This document shows positions 24,138 through 32,664 of a stretch of DNA of 46,326 bases, in pieces. The notes beneath the pieces were generated by a model that saw only the letters and a list, made by a program, of their open reading frames with translations, was not told the DNA's origin and searched no databases. Numbering within the stretch: the stretch's first letter is position 1; every line of letters begins with the position of its first letter. Source of the DNA: a virus; IMG/VR virus record IMGVR_UViG_3300017963_000372, positions 1-46,326 of that record; one strand, written 5' to 3'. The position numbers and the translations under genes are program-made.

Positions 24138-24982
24138 CAGGTAAAATCCGCGTAAGCCAAGCCCGCGCCGCCATTCCAGAGACAAGTCCTCTGCGCCGCC
24201 GTCAGCACCCCGCCGCCACCCGCCGCGCTCTTCCAGATGGCAGTCGGGCCGATGCGGCCATTCATGTAGTGGACCGCTGCTGGATATTGCGCTGCACCAA
24301 TCCTGAACTGGGCAGAACTGGCAGCCTGTAATGCGCCACCAGTCGCGTTGCTATCCACGCCGCCATTGTTCACCTGGATGTATATTGTGTCTGCGACAGA
24401 ATCATGCCATCCCACCACAAAATACCAGGTATTTACTGATGGTTCCCCCAGCGTGTCGGCTGACACATACACCCCAGCATCTACCGGCCTGTAAACATAT
24501 AGACGGAATCGATTGAATCCGCCACCCGCAGCAGCAAACAACAGGCTATATTCTCGTTCACCTGCAACGCTATTGTCTTTTGCTACAATCCGCTGGTAAG
24601 TCGAGACAGTGTCATGATATACCCATGCCGCGATGGTAAAATCAACATCACCCGTCTGGAGTAGAGCCTCACTCGCACGACTATGATACTCACTAGTGGC
24701 CAGCGTATACTGCCTAGCCAGCGCATATACATGTCCTGGATTGCTCGTTACCGTGTTGTTATCCGTCAGATCCAGCCCGTTGGTGTGCGCGTCGAGTGCG
24801 TTACCTGCCGCCTCGTTGCCGGGCCAATAGGCGATGAGATTATCGAGCAACCCACAGGGCACAGCACCTTCACTGGGAATCAGCCCACTCGCCAGCCTGT
24901 GCGCCCTCGGCCCCCCTGGCGTGTAGGTCGGAGCGCAGCGCGGGTAGCATGGCCCTATGCGCGTCGGGATGGTCTTCCTCAT
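24137..24982 (-). CDS. LamG-domain protein in the head gene region, 281 aa
   Basis: After a basic N-terminus with two cysteines (about residues 1-40), the protein is a LamG jelly roll: LIAYWPGNEAAGNALDAH, the strand around TLATSEYHSR, VDFTIAAWVYHDT, EYSLLFAAAGGGFNRFRLYVY, NTWYFVVGWHDSV, QFRIGAAQYP, HYMNGRIGPTAIW. This is a complete domain in the usual order. It lies between capsid accessory genes and the protease, so it is probably a capsid decoration protein able to bind carbohydrate. Base composition in the middle of the gene is somewhat more AT-rich than the neighbours, hinting at recent acquisition. Start and stop are coupled to both neighbours. Confidence 0.78.
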   Translation of the reverse strand: MRKTIPTRIGPCYPRCAPTYTPGGPRAHRLASGLIPSEGAVPCGLLDNLIAYWPGNEAAGNALDAHTNGLDLTDNNTVTSNPGHVYALARQYTLATSEYHSRASEALLQTGDVDFTIAAWVYHDTVSTYQRIVAKDNSVAGEREYSLLFAAAGGGFNRFRLYVYRPVDAGVYVSADTLGEPSVNTWYFVVGWHDSVADTIYIQVNNGGVDSNATGGALQAASSAQFRIGAAQYPAAVHYMNGRIGPTAIWKSAAGGGGVLTAAQRTCLWNGGAGLAYADFT

Positions 24983-25410
24983 CAGATTGGCCTCACTACC
25001 AGGATGACCGTTCGCGCCGCCCCCTGTGCCGTGCCTGTCCCACTACTCACAGACCAGAGCCGCAGGAACCGGCAGCCTGCCAGCTTGTCCGGCCCGATGT
25101 AGGTATACTCGCCAGCGGCTACCTGGATCTCCAGATAGTCCGTGCTGTCCGGCTCATTGATGGGCTCCCAGACCGTGCCCGTAACCGGGACGTGTGGGTC
25201 ATCGCTGCCCGTGACAAGCGGGTAGGTCGTGTAAAATCCGATGTTGGCCGCTGTCCAGGCATCCGGCATGTAGATCCCCACTACCGTCCAGCAGTCCTCC
25301 AGGTCTACGTAGTCGCTGCTGATGCTCATCCCCGAAGGGATGGTCAGGCTCAGGTTCTGGCGATAGCCCTTTTTGAATCGCTCTTCTCGTTGCGGTAGAA
25401 AGACTGGCAT
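24982..25410 (-). CDS. Hypothetical virion-region protein, beta-rich, 142 aa
   Basis: The protein begins MPVFLPQREERFKKGY and then alternates short strands (NLSLTIPSGMSISSDYVDL, WTVVGIYMPDAW, YLEIQVAAGEYTYIG, RFLRLWSVSSGTG, RTVILVVRPI) with few helices. It looks like a small jelly-roll or Ig-like domain. It sits between the fibre-like and LamG genes in the head region and ends at a TGATG coupling to the LamG start. A head decoration or fibre-base role is inferred from position only. I cannot name the family. Confidence 0.6.
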   Translation of the reverse strand: MPVFLPQREERFKKGYRQNLSLTIPSGMSISSDYVDLEDCWTVVGIYMPDAWTAANIGFYTTYPLVTGSDDPHVPVTGTVWEPINEPDSTDYLEIQVAAGEYTYIGPDKLAGCRFLRLWSVSSGTGTAQGAARTVILVVRPI

Positions 25411-25412
25411 CT

Positions 25413-26030
25413 CTACTCCTCCTCATACCACTGGACCACGATGCTCATCGGCTGATTGTTGCCTGAAACATTGGTGCCCCTGATGAGATAGTTCTTGCTC
25501 TTGGCTAGAAGCCACTCCGTTGACGGCCTGCCCGTACCCCCTGCGGCCCTCGGCCCCGTGCCGCCCGGTGCCAGAAATGTGCTCAAGACCTGGCCACCGA
25601 CGACCGTTGGCGTGTGCGTCGCTGTGACCGTCACGTCTCCATCTGATGCAGTGCGGTTCAGGTTGCGCTCGGTGATGGCCGTGCCGGCCACGTTGACGGT
25701 CACATTCTGTAGCAGCTCCACATGGGCATCCCCACCCGCTGCCACGTCGAAGGTCAGGTGCGCCGTATGGGCAGCCGCTGTCACCAGTAGGATCTCGATA
25801 GTGCCAGCGTTGGCGACGGCGCCGTTGTAATAGCTGGCCTGGAACGTCTCACCCTCGTGTACCTCGTGATGCACGACCGGGATAACCACGCTGGCACCAG
25901 TGATGTCATCGCGCTCCTCGGGAACCGTGACCACGCGCCCGCCGATGATGTAGCAGGAAGTTACGAACTTCTGCCACTTGTGCCGGATGTGCTCTAGCTC
26001 GGTGTAAAACCAATCATCCAGGATAGCCAT
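25413..26030 (-). CDS. Phage head-fibre / decoration-like protein, 205 aa
   Basis: The sequence contains the recurring phage pattern VHHEVHEGETFQASYY, then TIEILLVTAAAHTAHLTFDVAAGG, an EL-x5-V strand, NLNRTASDGDVTVTATHTP, a glycine-rich turn (APGGTGPRAAGGTG), WLLAKSKNYLIRGTNVSG and a final IVVQWYEEE. This family is common next to portal and capsid genes and is thought to lie on the head surface as a fibre or decoration subunit. The start overlaps the stop of the minor head gene (TGATG). It is complete and unremarkable in length. The precise role is not established. Confidence 0.72.
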   Translation of the reverse strand: MAILDDWFYTELEHIRHKWQKFVTSCYIIGGRVVTVPEERDDITGASVVIPVVHHEVHEGETFQASYYNGAVANAGTIEILLVTAAAHTAHLTFDVAAGGDAHVELLQNVTVNVAGTAITERNLNRTASDGDVTVTATHTPTVVGGQVLSTFLAPGGTGPRAAGGTGRPSTEWLLAKSKNYLIRGTNVSGNNQPMSIVVQWYEEE

Positions 26031-26614
26031 CAGGGCAACCTCGGCAGAGGCCCAGGGCTGGCCCGATCCTCTGTGGGCTCAAGCGTGCATTGGCACTTCC
26101 ACCCGCCACACTCAAGCTGGCCGTTGGGTGGATTCTGCGGCATCACGTGCGCCTGCCAGTAGGAGCCACGCTTGACGCGGCCCGCGAGCTTGGCGCAGGT
26201 CGTGCAGTGCTCCGTTGGTCCCAGCGTCCATCTCAGCTTCTGGTCTGCGCAGGCCATCGCTTTGGCCTGGTTCACAACGTCCCGATAGCGGTTGATCCAC
26301 ACGTCCAGGCGCCCATTGATGGCGCTCAGGCTGCCGCCATTCTCGCGGCTGTTCTGCTCAATCCACGTCAGCAATCCGTCAACGTGGCCCTTCTCGCTGT
26401 TAATCGCCTGCTGTAGCGCCACGCGCTCCTCCGGGCTGTACTCGTCGGGCTGGATGCCGCACTGCGCCGCGCCCTCTGCCCAGGCCTGCGGCAAGCCCCG
26501 GTCAATGGCCAGGAAGAGCTGGTCAAAGGCGCTGTAATAGTCCACACTGCCAGACCACAAGCCACGCGCCGCCGCTCTAAGGTTGAGTTGGTAGCCGCTC
26601 AGCGTCTTAAGCAC
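26030..26614 (-). CDS. Minor head morphogenesis protein (Mu gpF-like), 194 aa
   Basis: The GTG start at 26614 lies inside the end of the portal gene. The N-terminal two thirds are helical. The C-terminal part has the cysteine signature of phage minor head proteins: HCTTCAKLAGRVKRGSYW, then LECGGWKCQCTLEP. Those cysteines often bind zinc. Proteins of this class sit inside or at the portal vertex and are injected or act in head assembly. It directly follows the portal gene, the classical order. It is shorter than full gpF (about 400 residues), so it is probably the compact SPP1 gp7-like form. Confidence 0.82.
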   Translation of the reverse strand: MLKTLSGYQLNLRAAARGLWSGSVDYYSAFDQLFLAIDRGLPQAWAEGAAQCGIQPDEYSPEERVALQQAINSEKGHVDGLLTWIEQNSRENGGSLSAINGRLDVWINRYRDVVNQAKAMACADQKLRWTLGPTEHCTTCAKLAGRVKRGSYWQAHVMPQNPPNGQLECGGWKCQCTLEPTEDRASPGPLPRLP

Positions 26615-28106
26615 GGACCGCCTCCATCGCCATCAGGTGCGCGTAGGCCCGTTCCAGGTCGGCCATCGCCGCGCTCGGTCCCGTCCAGCCTTTCCACACG
26701 CGCCGCCGCTTCTCCAGATGCACCGTGCGCCCGCTGGAATACGCCCGCACCCTCGGCCCCAGGTCCACATGGAACAGGCTCTTGGCCTCCTCCGTGTCCG
26801 TGGCCCGGCCCTCATCGTCCATCGTCATCAGGTCTTCCTCATCGAACAGCCCTTCGCGCACCAGCCAGGCCCGCGCCTCTTCCCGGCTGATAATGGCCGC
26901 TTCCTCCACCACGCCACCACGGGCTGCGAACGGCTCCGCCAGCGTGCGGATGTACTCCGCCTTGAGCTGCGCAATCTCCGCCGCCTGCCGGTCCTCCTCC
27001 ACGTCCTGGTAGTCGAACCGAAACAGGAGCGATGGCGGCAGCGTCAGCCTGTCGTTCAGGACCCGCTCAATCTCGGTGAGCAACAGGCCTGCACCCTTGC
27101 CCCTGGCCTTCAGGTGCTGGATGTTGGCCTCCGTGGCGGTGCCCAGCGGCCCGGCGCTCACGGGCCAGATCTCTCTCGGGTCTACCCGGAACGCCAGCGC
27201 GAAGGAGTAAATCGCGATCTCCGTCTGCGTGCGCTTGTCGTAGTGCTCGGGCAGAGAGGAGAAGGAGAAGAGCTCCGCCTGTAGCGGCATGGCCGGGTCG
27301 AGGCCAAATGCGACCATCAGGTTGCGCCATACCTGGTTGCCCCGCTGCTGCTGCCGCACATCGTACCGCTTCTGCACGTCCTCCCACTGGTTCTTGCTCA
27401 TGTTGTTGAGCATCAGCAGGCCTGCAGGCGGCAGGTCGGAGAGCCGCTCGCGCTCGTAGGTCACAACGTCCATCAGCACCTGGGCCGTGGCCAGCGCCCT
27501 GCTCACCGCACAGAAGCCGACGCCGAGCATCTTGGACTCAGGGCTTGGCGCGTCCACCATGCGGATGACCTGGCTGTAGTGCATCGGGATCCGGTCCTGG
27601 CTCTCCTCTGAGAAGTACGGCGCGAACTCCGCCGGATACTCCGGGTTGCCGATGACGTACATCTGGGCGTTGTCCAGGGCTGCCAGGCCGATAGCCGCGC
27701 CCTGCTTGCCGGTGCGAATACGCTCGATCCAGCCGCCTGCGTCCTGGGTCAAGTAGTCCTCTACCGCCTTCTGCACCATCATGCTCCAGCCCGCGCCGAA
27801 GTCGCTCTTGCTCTGGAGGATGTTGCGGTACAGGTTGGCCGTGCGCTCCGGTCCTTCCAGATACCAGCCCGTGGTAGCGACCTTCGCTGTAACCGTGGCG
27901 ATGGTGCCGGCGAGCAGGTCATTCCCCGGCAGCTTGCAGAAGTCTCTCAGCCATTCGTCCCGGCGCCTGGACCAGTATTGTGGCGCGGCGTCGGAGTCGG
28001 CCATGACCTGGAGCCAGTCGGTGAGGTAGTTGGTCGCCGGGCCGCCTACGCCGGTTGCGTCAGGTCTGGATTGTACGGATGCTTTCAGTTCTGTCGATTC
28101 GGCCAT
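26607..28106 (-). CDS. Portal protein, 499 aa
   Basis: The size and position after the large terminase fit a portal. The landmarks are the N-terminal LPGNDLLAGTIATVTAKVATTGWYLEGP, the wing-like QKAVEDYLTQDAGGWIERIR, a central DPREIWPVSAGPLGTATEANIQHLKARG (the characteristic block before the stem helix), and a long amphipathic helix region from residue 350. Twelve subunits would form the DNA-entry ring and bind the terminase. The last residues overlap the minor head gene by 8 bases. Nothing in the protein is unusual for the family. Confidence 0.9.
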   Translation of the reverse strand: MAESTELKASVQSRPDATGVGGPATNYLTDWLQVMADSDAAPQYWSRRRDEWLRDFCKLPGNDLLAGTIATVTAKVATTGWYLEGPERTANLYRNILQSKSDFGAGWSMMVQKAVEDYLTQDAGGWIERIRTGKQGAAIGLAALDNAQMYVIGNPEYPAEFAPYFSEESQDRIPMHYSQVIRMVDAPSPESKMLGVGFCAVSRALATAQVLMDVVTYERERLSDLPPAGLLMLNNMSKNQWEDVQKRYDVRQQQRGNQVWRNLMVAFGLDPAMPLQAELFSFSSLPEHYDKRTQTEIAIYSFALAFRVDPREIWPVSAGPLGTATEANIQHLKARGKGAGLLLTEIERVLNDRLTLPPSLLFRFDYQDVEEDRQAAEIAQLKAEYIRTLAEPFAARGGVVEEAAIISREEARAWLVREGLFDEEDLMTMDDEGRATDTEEAKSLFHVDLGPRVRAYSSGRTVHLEKRRRVWKGWTGPSAAMADLERAYAHLMAMEAVRA

Positions 28107-28149
28107 TACGCTGCCTCAGCCACTGCTGAATAATCTCTGCGCTCGTAGT

Positions 28150-29640
28150 TCATGTGAGATTCAAATACAAAGAAGCGGACGCGGCCATAGACAAACAAAC
28201 CGCCAGGTCCACCGGCAGCGCGTCCTCTCGCTTGACGATGCGCAGCTTCTTGCTCTCGCTGTCCAGCTTGCGGTCTGCGTTGGCGATGTGCTGCCTGAGC
28301 TCCTCGTTCCCGTTGTGCGCGATGCGCCGCTCCTGAATCATGCGCAGCAGGTCGGTGTCTGCCTCGATGCGCCGCTGGCCCTGTGGGAATTCCTTGAACC
28401 AGGCGAGCCCCTCCTTGCGCAGCCGGTTGCACAGGTCGTGTAGTTGGAACGGGTCATAGACCACCTGGCTTACGTTGCGGTTGGCGCACAGCCAGCGGAG
28501 CACGCGCTCCGGGCCGGGATTCAGTTCTGTGCCCTGGTAGTCTAGCTTCTGTCCAGCCCGCGCCTGCCAGGTCTGGACGAAGCGAACGGCGATGTCATCG
28601 GTTGGCCGGTGCGGGTGGCGTGAGACGGCGAGGAGGCCGAAACAGTCCGAGTCCTGGTCTGTGCGCCCGACCGCCGCATCCAGCGAGACAACCATCGCCG
28701 CCTTCGGTCCCAGCGGTGGAAGTGCCTCGCGGCATACGTCCCACCATACCATCGACGGCAGAAACCTCTGCCCCTCATCGATGTCTTCCCATGCAGCCTC
28801 CAGGAGTACGCGGCTCTCCGCCTCGGTCAACGTCTGCGACCGCTTGCCCACGAAGCCCGGTTCCAGGTTGGCCTCGTTGTCCTTGGTCAGAAGCGTGACC
28901 GTCAGCGCCTCGGCTTTGAACGGCGCCCGCGCATCGCCATCTGTGACTGGCCCGAAATACTCGAAAAGCCAGTGCTTGCGCGGCGTGGTGGTGATCCACA
29001 TCTGCGGTGCCTCGCCCTTTGGCCCAGGAATGCGCACGCGGCCATCAAAGGTCTTGAGGGCTACGGGCTTCTTGTGATGCCGCATCTCGTCCATATGGAC
29101 AAAGTTGATGTTAGGGCCCTCCCACGAGCCGATCTCGCTCTCCTTGGCACCGCCACAGATGAGCGTGGATTGGCCGCCCAGCTCGTTGTTGAAAACGAGC
29201 GTGAAGGCGCGGTTGGGTTCCCACGTCACGGCCTGCCGGTAGCGTTGGGATTCCACGACCTGATCCCACGGGCACCAGCGCCGGAACTCGGGCCACAATG
29301 ACTTCTTGAAGTGCTCGAAGTCCTTGCTCACCATCACGCCGCTCATGCCGCGCCTGAGCCTGTCCAGCGTCTTGATGATGCCTGCCACCGACTTCCCACC
29401 GCCCTCGCCGCCTTTGAACAGCACATAGCGCGGCGTGTCCGATTCGACAGCCCGCCGCTCTGCATCGTGGTGCGGTTCATACCGCTTCCCCGTCTCACTA
29501 TTCTGGTACGCTGGCCACGCAACTGCCGCACCCGCCGCAGTCCTTTGCCTCAGTCTCTCCAGCAGTTGGACCTTGGCCGGGATCGGCCAGCTTCTCCAGT
29601 TCCCGCTCAATGGCGGTGTCAAGCCCTCGGATATTGACAT
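28150..29640 (-). CDS. terL: Terminase large subunit, 496 aa
   Basis: The ATPase domain has Walker A in KGGEGGGKSVAG near residues 76-87 and Walker B in INFVHMDEM near 180-188, with the coupling motif ITTTPRKH near 216. The nuclease domain begins with VVSLDAAVGRTDQDSDCFG near 318, where Asp provides a metal ligand, and continues to VVYDPFQLHDLCNRL. This is the packaging motor that cuts and translocates DNA into the prohead. The coding region overlaps the small subunit by 143 bases in another frame. That is long but leaves no later plausible start before Walker A. Confidence 0.93.
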   Translation of the reverse strand: MSISEGLTPPLSGNWRSWPIPAKVQLLERLRQRTAAGAAVAWPAYQNSETGKRYEPHHDAERRAVESDTPRYVLFKGGEGGGKSVAGIIKTLDRLRRGMSGVMVSKDFEHFKKSLWPEFRRWCPWDQVVESQRYRQAVTWEPNRAFTLVFNNELGGQSTLICGGAKESEIGSWEGPNINFVHMDEMRHHKKPVALKTFDGRVRIPGPKGEAPQMWITTTPRKHWLFEYFGPVTDGDARAPFKAEALTVTLLTKDNEANLEPGFVGKRSQTLTEAESRVLLEAAWEDIDEGQRFLPSMVWWDVCREALPPLGPKAAMVVSLDAAVGRTDQDSDCFGLLAVSRHPHRPTDDIAVRFVQTWQARAGQKLDYQGTELNPGPERVLRWLCANRNVSQVVYDPFQLHDLCNRLRKEGLAWFKEFPQGQRRIEADTDLLRMIQERRIAHNGNEELRQHIANADRKLDSESKKLRIVKREDALPVDLAVCLSMAASASLYLNLT

Positions 29641-30082
29641 CGCTCACGTCTTTGAATAGACCATAGTGTTTGCCGATTAGCTCCAGCGCCCGCTGCGAAT
29701 CGTAGAGCTCCACCCGGACGCCGCTCTTGTTCCAGGAGATGGACTTGACGAGGTGGCCGTTCTGCTCCAAGGCCTCCAGGTCTACCATGCCGCCGGGCAC
29801 GTCGGTCCTCATGACCTGGGTGATGTCGCCCCGGGCCTGGTTGCCCAGCCGCCACAGCACCTCATTGGCTGACATCGCCTCGCCACGGAGCCGGTTCTCG
29901 ATGGCATCGCGAATGACAGGTTTTGAAAGGTTTTCTGAACCCATCTGGCGAGCCGTCTTTTCAGAGTAGCCCGCATCAAGCGCCGCCTGCGTTGCGTTCC
30001 AGCACTGCAAGTACCGCTCGATGAATAGGCTCTGCTTGTCAGTGAGCCGGTGCCCGTTGCCGTTCCCGTTGCTCGCCATCAT
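29498..30082 (-). CDS. terS: Terminase small subunit, 194 aa
   Basis: I take the first of two adjacent ATGs (30082 or 30079), which overlap the hydrolase stop. A longer frame from 30172 adds only low-complexity sequence. Residues 10-60 contain the Terminase_2 signature LTDKQSLFIERYLQCWNAT, then AALDAGYSEKTARQMGSEN, the DNA-binding helix-turn-helix. The middle (YDSQRALELIGKHYGLF) and a C-terminal acidic helix are as in the family. The final residues CGGCGSCVASVPE are an odd cysteine cluster within the overlap with terL. The subunit recognises the packaging site on concatemeric DNA. Confidence 0.88.
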   Translation of the reverse strand: MMASNGNGNGHRLTDKQSLFIERYLQCWNATQAALDAGYSEKTARQMGSENLSKPVIRDAIENRLRGEAMSANEVLWRLGNQARGDITQVMRTDVPGGMVDLEALEQNGHLVKSISWNKSGVRVELYDSQRALELIGKHYGLFKDVSDVNIRGLDTAIERELEKLADPGQGPTAGETEAKDCGGCGSCVASVPE

Positions 30083-30939
30083 CCCCTCGGCAGCAATCCC
30101 CGGTACGCCCTGCCGACTACCGAGATGGTGCCCTCCGCGTCCCAGCCGTTGGGCTTGAGGAAGAGGTTGCAATTCTCCGCAGGCTTGGCAGGCTCGAAGT
30201 AGCTCTTATACCAGAAATAGCAGTTGATGCCGTAGGCCCGGACATTGTTGACCTTGCGCATGGCATCATAGGCGAGCGCGTGGCTGCTGGGATGGCCGAA
30301 CTCCGTGAGCCACGCCCTGCAGTTGGGACCGTAGACCTGATGGATCTGATTGATAGTCTGGCGGATCCTGGCCTCGTAGTCGTAGTTCCCGAAATTGTAA
30401 GCGTGGAACCCGACGCCGAAAAAGGGCGGCAGCGTGCCGTAGTAGGACTTGTATGCCCTGGCCACCTCACCGATGGCCGTGATGCCGTCGAAGCTCACGC
30501 CATCAGCGGTGATAACCTCGTTGAGACCGATAAATTTGGCCGTGGGATTCACGCCCTGGACGGCCTGCACGAAATAGCGCAGGCGCCGAGCCTGGTAGTT
30601 GTAATCCCACATCCCGCCGCCTACCAGGTTCCACTCGTTACCGATCATGATGTAGCGGCGCCCGGCAGCCCACTCCTGGATTGTGCTGGCGTTCCAGAGA
30701 TGGGTCTCATACGCGGTTGACGCAGGCTCACCCTTCCAGCACGGGACATAGGAGATGTCATCCTTGTGGTCTACATTGTTCCACTGATACCAGAGCGTGT
30801 TGGCGCGAACCAACCGCCGCTCCTTGTCGGTACGCGGTCCCGCGATGCACTTATAGCTCTTGATGCCCACCGCTCTACCTCCAATAGCCGGCCCCAATGT
30901 AGCAGCCGCAGCCCACTTCAGAAACTGCCTACGGTCCAT
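30079..30939 (-). CDS. Tat-exported glycoside hydrolase-like protein (clan A type), 286 aa
   Basis: The N-terminus MDRRQFLKWAAAATLGPAIG is a twin-arginine signal (RRxFLK plus a hydrophobic stretch). The mature part looks like a TIM-barrel hydrolase with a catalytic GNEWN near residue 100 (acid/base Glu) and WLTEFGHPSS near 215 (nucleophile Glu). Aromatic residues line the barrel (FHAYNFGNYDYE, CYFWYKSYF). This pattern fits the Asl1/GH128 or GH39-like group of clan A. It would cut a polysaccharide outside the membrane, perhaps host cell wall or capsule. It ends in a TGATG coupling to terS. A phage enzyme with a Tat signal is unusual. Confidence 0.78.
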   Translation of the reverse strand: MDRRQFLKWAAAATLGPAIGGRAVGIKSYKCIAGPRTDKERRLVRANTLWYQWNNVDHKDDISYVPCWKGEPASTAYETHLWNASTIQEWAAGRRYIMIGNEWNLVGGGMWDYNYQARRLRYFVQAVQGVNPTAKFIGLNEVITADGVSFDGITAIGEVARAYKSYYGTLPPFFGVGFHAYNFGNYDYEARIRQTINQIHQVYGPNCRAWLTEFGHPSSHALAYDAMRKVNNVRAYGINCYFWYKSYFEPAKPAENCNLFLKPNGWDAEGTISVVGRAYRGLLPRG

Positions 30940-31039
30940 CTATGTCAACAGGCTCGCGCCTGATAATTGTCTGTGAGCGATGGATGGGTGGTCCAGTCCC
31001 ACCGCCCACAGCAAGAAAGGAAAGGAGGAACCATGAAAG

Positions 31040-31264
31040 CTATGCGCCCAGCTCGCGGTCAATCTCCGCGATGGCAAACTCGTACTCGCGCACCTTCGCT
31101 CGGTACTGCTCGCGCAATTCTTTGAGCGATGCTTCCTTGGCCCTGAATTTATGGGTGCCGGATTGCGCCTTTTCTAGCGCGTCACCTTCCGGCACGAAAT
31201 ACTCATCGAAATTCCCGCCCTCTGGCGGCACCAAAACATTCTCGCCAAACACGTCCTCACTCAT
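31040..31264 (-). CDS. Small acidic coiled-coil protein, 74 aa
   Basis: This is a hydrophilic protein with an acidic, Pro/Gly-containing first half (EDVFGENVLVPPEGGNFDEYF) and a long predicted helix (SLKELREQYRAKVREYEFAIAEID) suited to a coiled coil. It begins one base after the preceding gene's stop. I do not recognise it. It precedes the exported hydrolase gene after a 100-base gap. That gap holds no minus-strand feature, but it carries a plus-strand SD-ATG relic at 31019-31035. A packaging or regulatory accessory role is possible, but there is no direct evidence. Confidence 0.6.
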   Translation of the reverse strand: MSEDVFGENVLVPPEGGNFDEYFVPEGDALEKAQSGTHKFRAKEASLKELREQYRAKVREYEFAIAEIDRELGA

Positions 31265-31265
31265 C

Positions 31266-31553
31266 TCATCCTCCTCGCTTCAATCGGTAGGCCGGAATCA
31301 GATTTCGCCTACCTCCAATATCGATAATCGGCACCTTCCGCATCTCCAATAAATCCTCCGCGTGCAGTGTGCGCAGGTGCTCGCGCACCTTCCAAACATG
31401 CCAGCCCAGCGAGGCCGCCATCTCCTGCGTGGTCAGAAATCCCTGCCGGTCCTCGTCCAGTACGGCCTGAGCCTCGGATAGCGCCTGGATCAGCTCGCTC
31501 TCGCGGATGTCCAGACCTTCCTCGGGATCGGCTTGTACCGCTTCACCGGCCAC
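31266..31553 (-). CDS. Winged-helix DNA-binding protein
   Basis: The C-terminal half carries a winged helix-turn-helix: LIQALSEAQAVLDEDRQGFLTTQEMAASLGW, then HVWKVREHLRTLHAEDLLEMR, ending in a short wing (VPIIDIGGRRNLIPAYRL). The start is uncertain; I give a GTG at 31553 that overlaps the upstream gene, because the longer frame (to 31685) is antisense-like and lacks an SD. It could be a late regulator or a small terminase-associated DNA-binding protein, given its closeness to the terminase genes. Nothing fixes the target. Confidence 0.6.
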   Translation of the reverse strand: MAGEAVQADPEEGLDIRESELIQALSEAQAVLDEDRQGFLTTQEMAASLGWHVWKVREHLRTLHAEDLLEMRKVPIIDIGGRRNLIPAYRLKRGG

Positions 31554-32356
31554 CGCTGGCCCTCGGGCCAGGTACAGCGCCCGTCGCTGCATAGAAAGAT
31601 CAATCCCCCCACGGGCTCCACGCGCCGGTTGACGCCGAGCCGGTTCCCGTATGCCGTAGACACCTGCCACGGTGGACAGATGCAACAGAAAACCTCACGG
31701 CTCCAGCCCTTGGCCCAGTAGTGCGCGTGCGACCGGACCACCACATCAGGCGGCCTGCGGTCAATCTCATGGTACGCCTGCCAGACGCCATCCGCCTCGC
31801 GTGATGCCGCAACGTCCCGCGTTGACAGCAACATGCTCCGCCGCTGCGGATGATGCTGGATGTCGAAGGTCACGCCCTCCACCTCCAGCGGCAGATACCA
31901 CCACGAGGCCGTCAGCCCCACCTTGTCCCGCACTGCTGACAGGTCATCAGCTAGGTGCTCCTCCCACTGCGCTGACGGCCCCGTGTGCGCTTCTGTCCCA
32001 CGCACGACAAATAGATAATCGGCCAATCGCGCAACGGGCTCCAGGAGTTGGAGCGCCATATCGAGCTGCGTCTCCTCGTTGTGCGTGACAAGCTGGGTGG
32101 CCCGATGGTGCAGCCCCTCGACCAGATCCCCGTTGACCACCACGTATAGCGCAGAGCGCTCGATGGCCGCTACGTGCTGCCAATAGTCATCCCAGCAGCG
32201 CAGGATCCACCACTGCGCTTTGGACGGGTGATAGGTGCCCCCATCGTCCAGTTGCACCCTGGATGGGCACAGACCCACCGTACTGTTAATGTGCAGATCG
32301 CCCACAATTGCGACGACCGCCGGAGCGCCGGCCACGCCCGGGCCAGATGTAGGCAT
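31490..32356 (-). CDS. Metallophosphoesterase, calcineurin-like, 288 aa
   Basis: The ATG at 32356 is preferred because earlier residues of the longer frame are low-complexity and overlap the upstream gene. Metal-binding motifs in order are AIVGDLHINS (D-x-H), VVVNGDLVEGLHHR (GD), VVRGTEAHTG (a G-T-x-x-H variant of GNHD common in phage enzymes), HHPQRR, and VVRSHAHYW (H-x-H). The enzyme would hydrolyse phosphodiesters or nucleotides with two metal ions. Its role in phage late operons is not established; DNA or nucleotide processing is plausible. It sits between lysis and terminase genes. Confidence 0.82.
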   Translation of the reverse strand: MPTSGPGVAGAPAVVAIVGDLHINSTVGLCPSRVQLDDGGTYHPSKAQWWILRCWDDYWQHVAAIERSALYVVVNGDLVEGLHHRATQLVTHNEETQLDMALQLLEPVARLADYLFVVRGTEAHTGPSAQWEEHLADDLSAVRDKVGLTASWWYLPLEVEGVTFDIQHHPQRRSMLLSTRDVAASREADGVWQAYHEIDRRPPDVVVRSHAHYWAKGWSREVFCCICPPWQVSTAYGNRLGVNRRVEPVGGLIFLCSDGRCTWPEGQRWPVKRYKPIPRKVWTSARAS

Positions 32357-32367
32357 GATAATAGCGC

Positions 32368-32604
32368 CTACAACACGCCTGCCACCTTGAGCAGCGCTGC
32401 CATGACCATCAGCACGCCGCCGATAATCGCCCCAATCTTCACAGCATCCAGCCGCAAGCTCGTTGCTTTCAGGATAGCGATGTCCATCTGGTTGGCCCGG
32501 ACACATCCATTAAGCTGCTTGAGCTGTTGCTTTACCTCGCCTACATCTGCTTCGATCCTGTCTAACTGGGGCTTAAGCACCCCCACGTCTGATTCTGCCA
32601 CCAC
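32368..32604 (-). CDS. XhlA-like lysis protein with C-terminal membrane anchor, 78 aa
   Basis: A GTG at 32604 follows AAGGAG. The first 50 residues form a heptad-like helix with charged residues (VLKPQLDRIEADVGEVKQQLKQLNG), the last 25 a hydrophobic segment (VKIGAIIGGVLMVMAALLKVAGVL). This is the layout of XhlA/hemolysin-type phage proteins, which work with a holin and endolysin in lysis. The holin gene lies immediately upstream on the transcript. No endolysin is adjacent, so the muralytic partner would be the exported hydrolase or the M23-like peptidase elsewhere. Confidence 0.75.
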   Translation of the reverse strand: MVAESDVGVLKPQLDRIEADVGEVKQQLKQLNGCVRANQMDIAILKATSLRLDAVKIGAIIGGVLMVMAALLKVAGVL

Positions 32605-32664
32605 GAAAAGCTCCTTGAGGAGGCACGACCTGCATCAAGCCGGCCAAGGCAATAGAAAAGCGGC

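Noticed and set aside
24138-24185. Upstream TTG start for the protease/scaffold gene
   Set aside because: It would overlap the LamG gene by 49 bases; the ATG at 24137 gives the family's usual N-terminus and a TGATG coupling.
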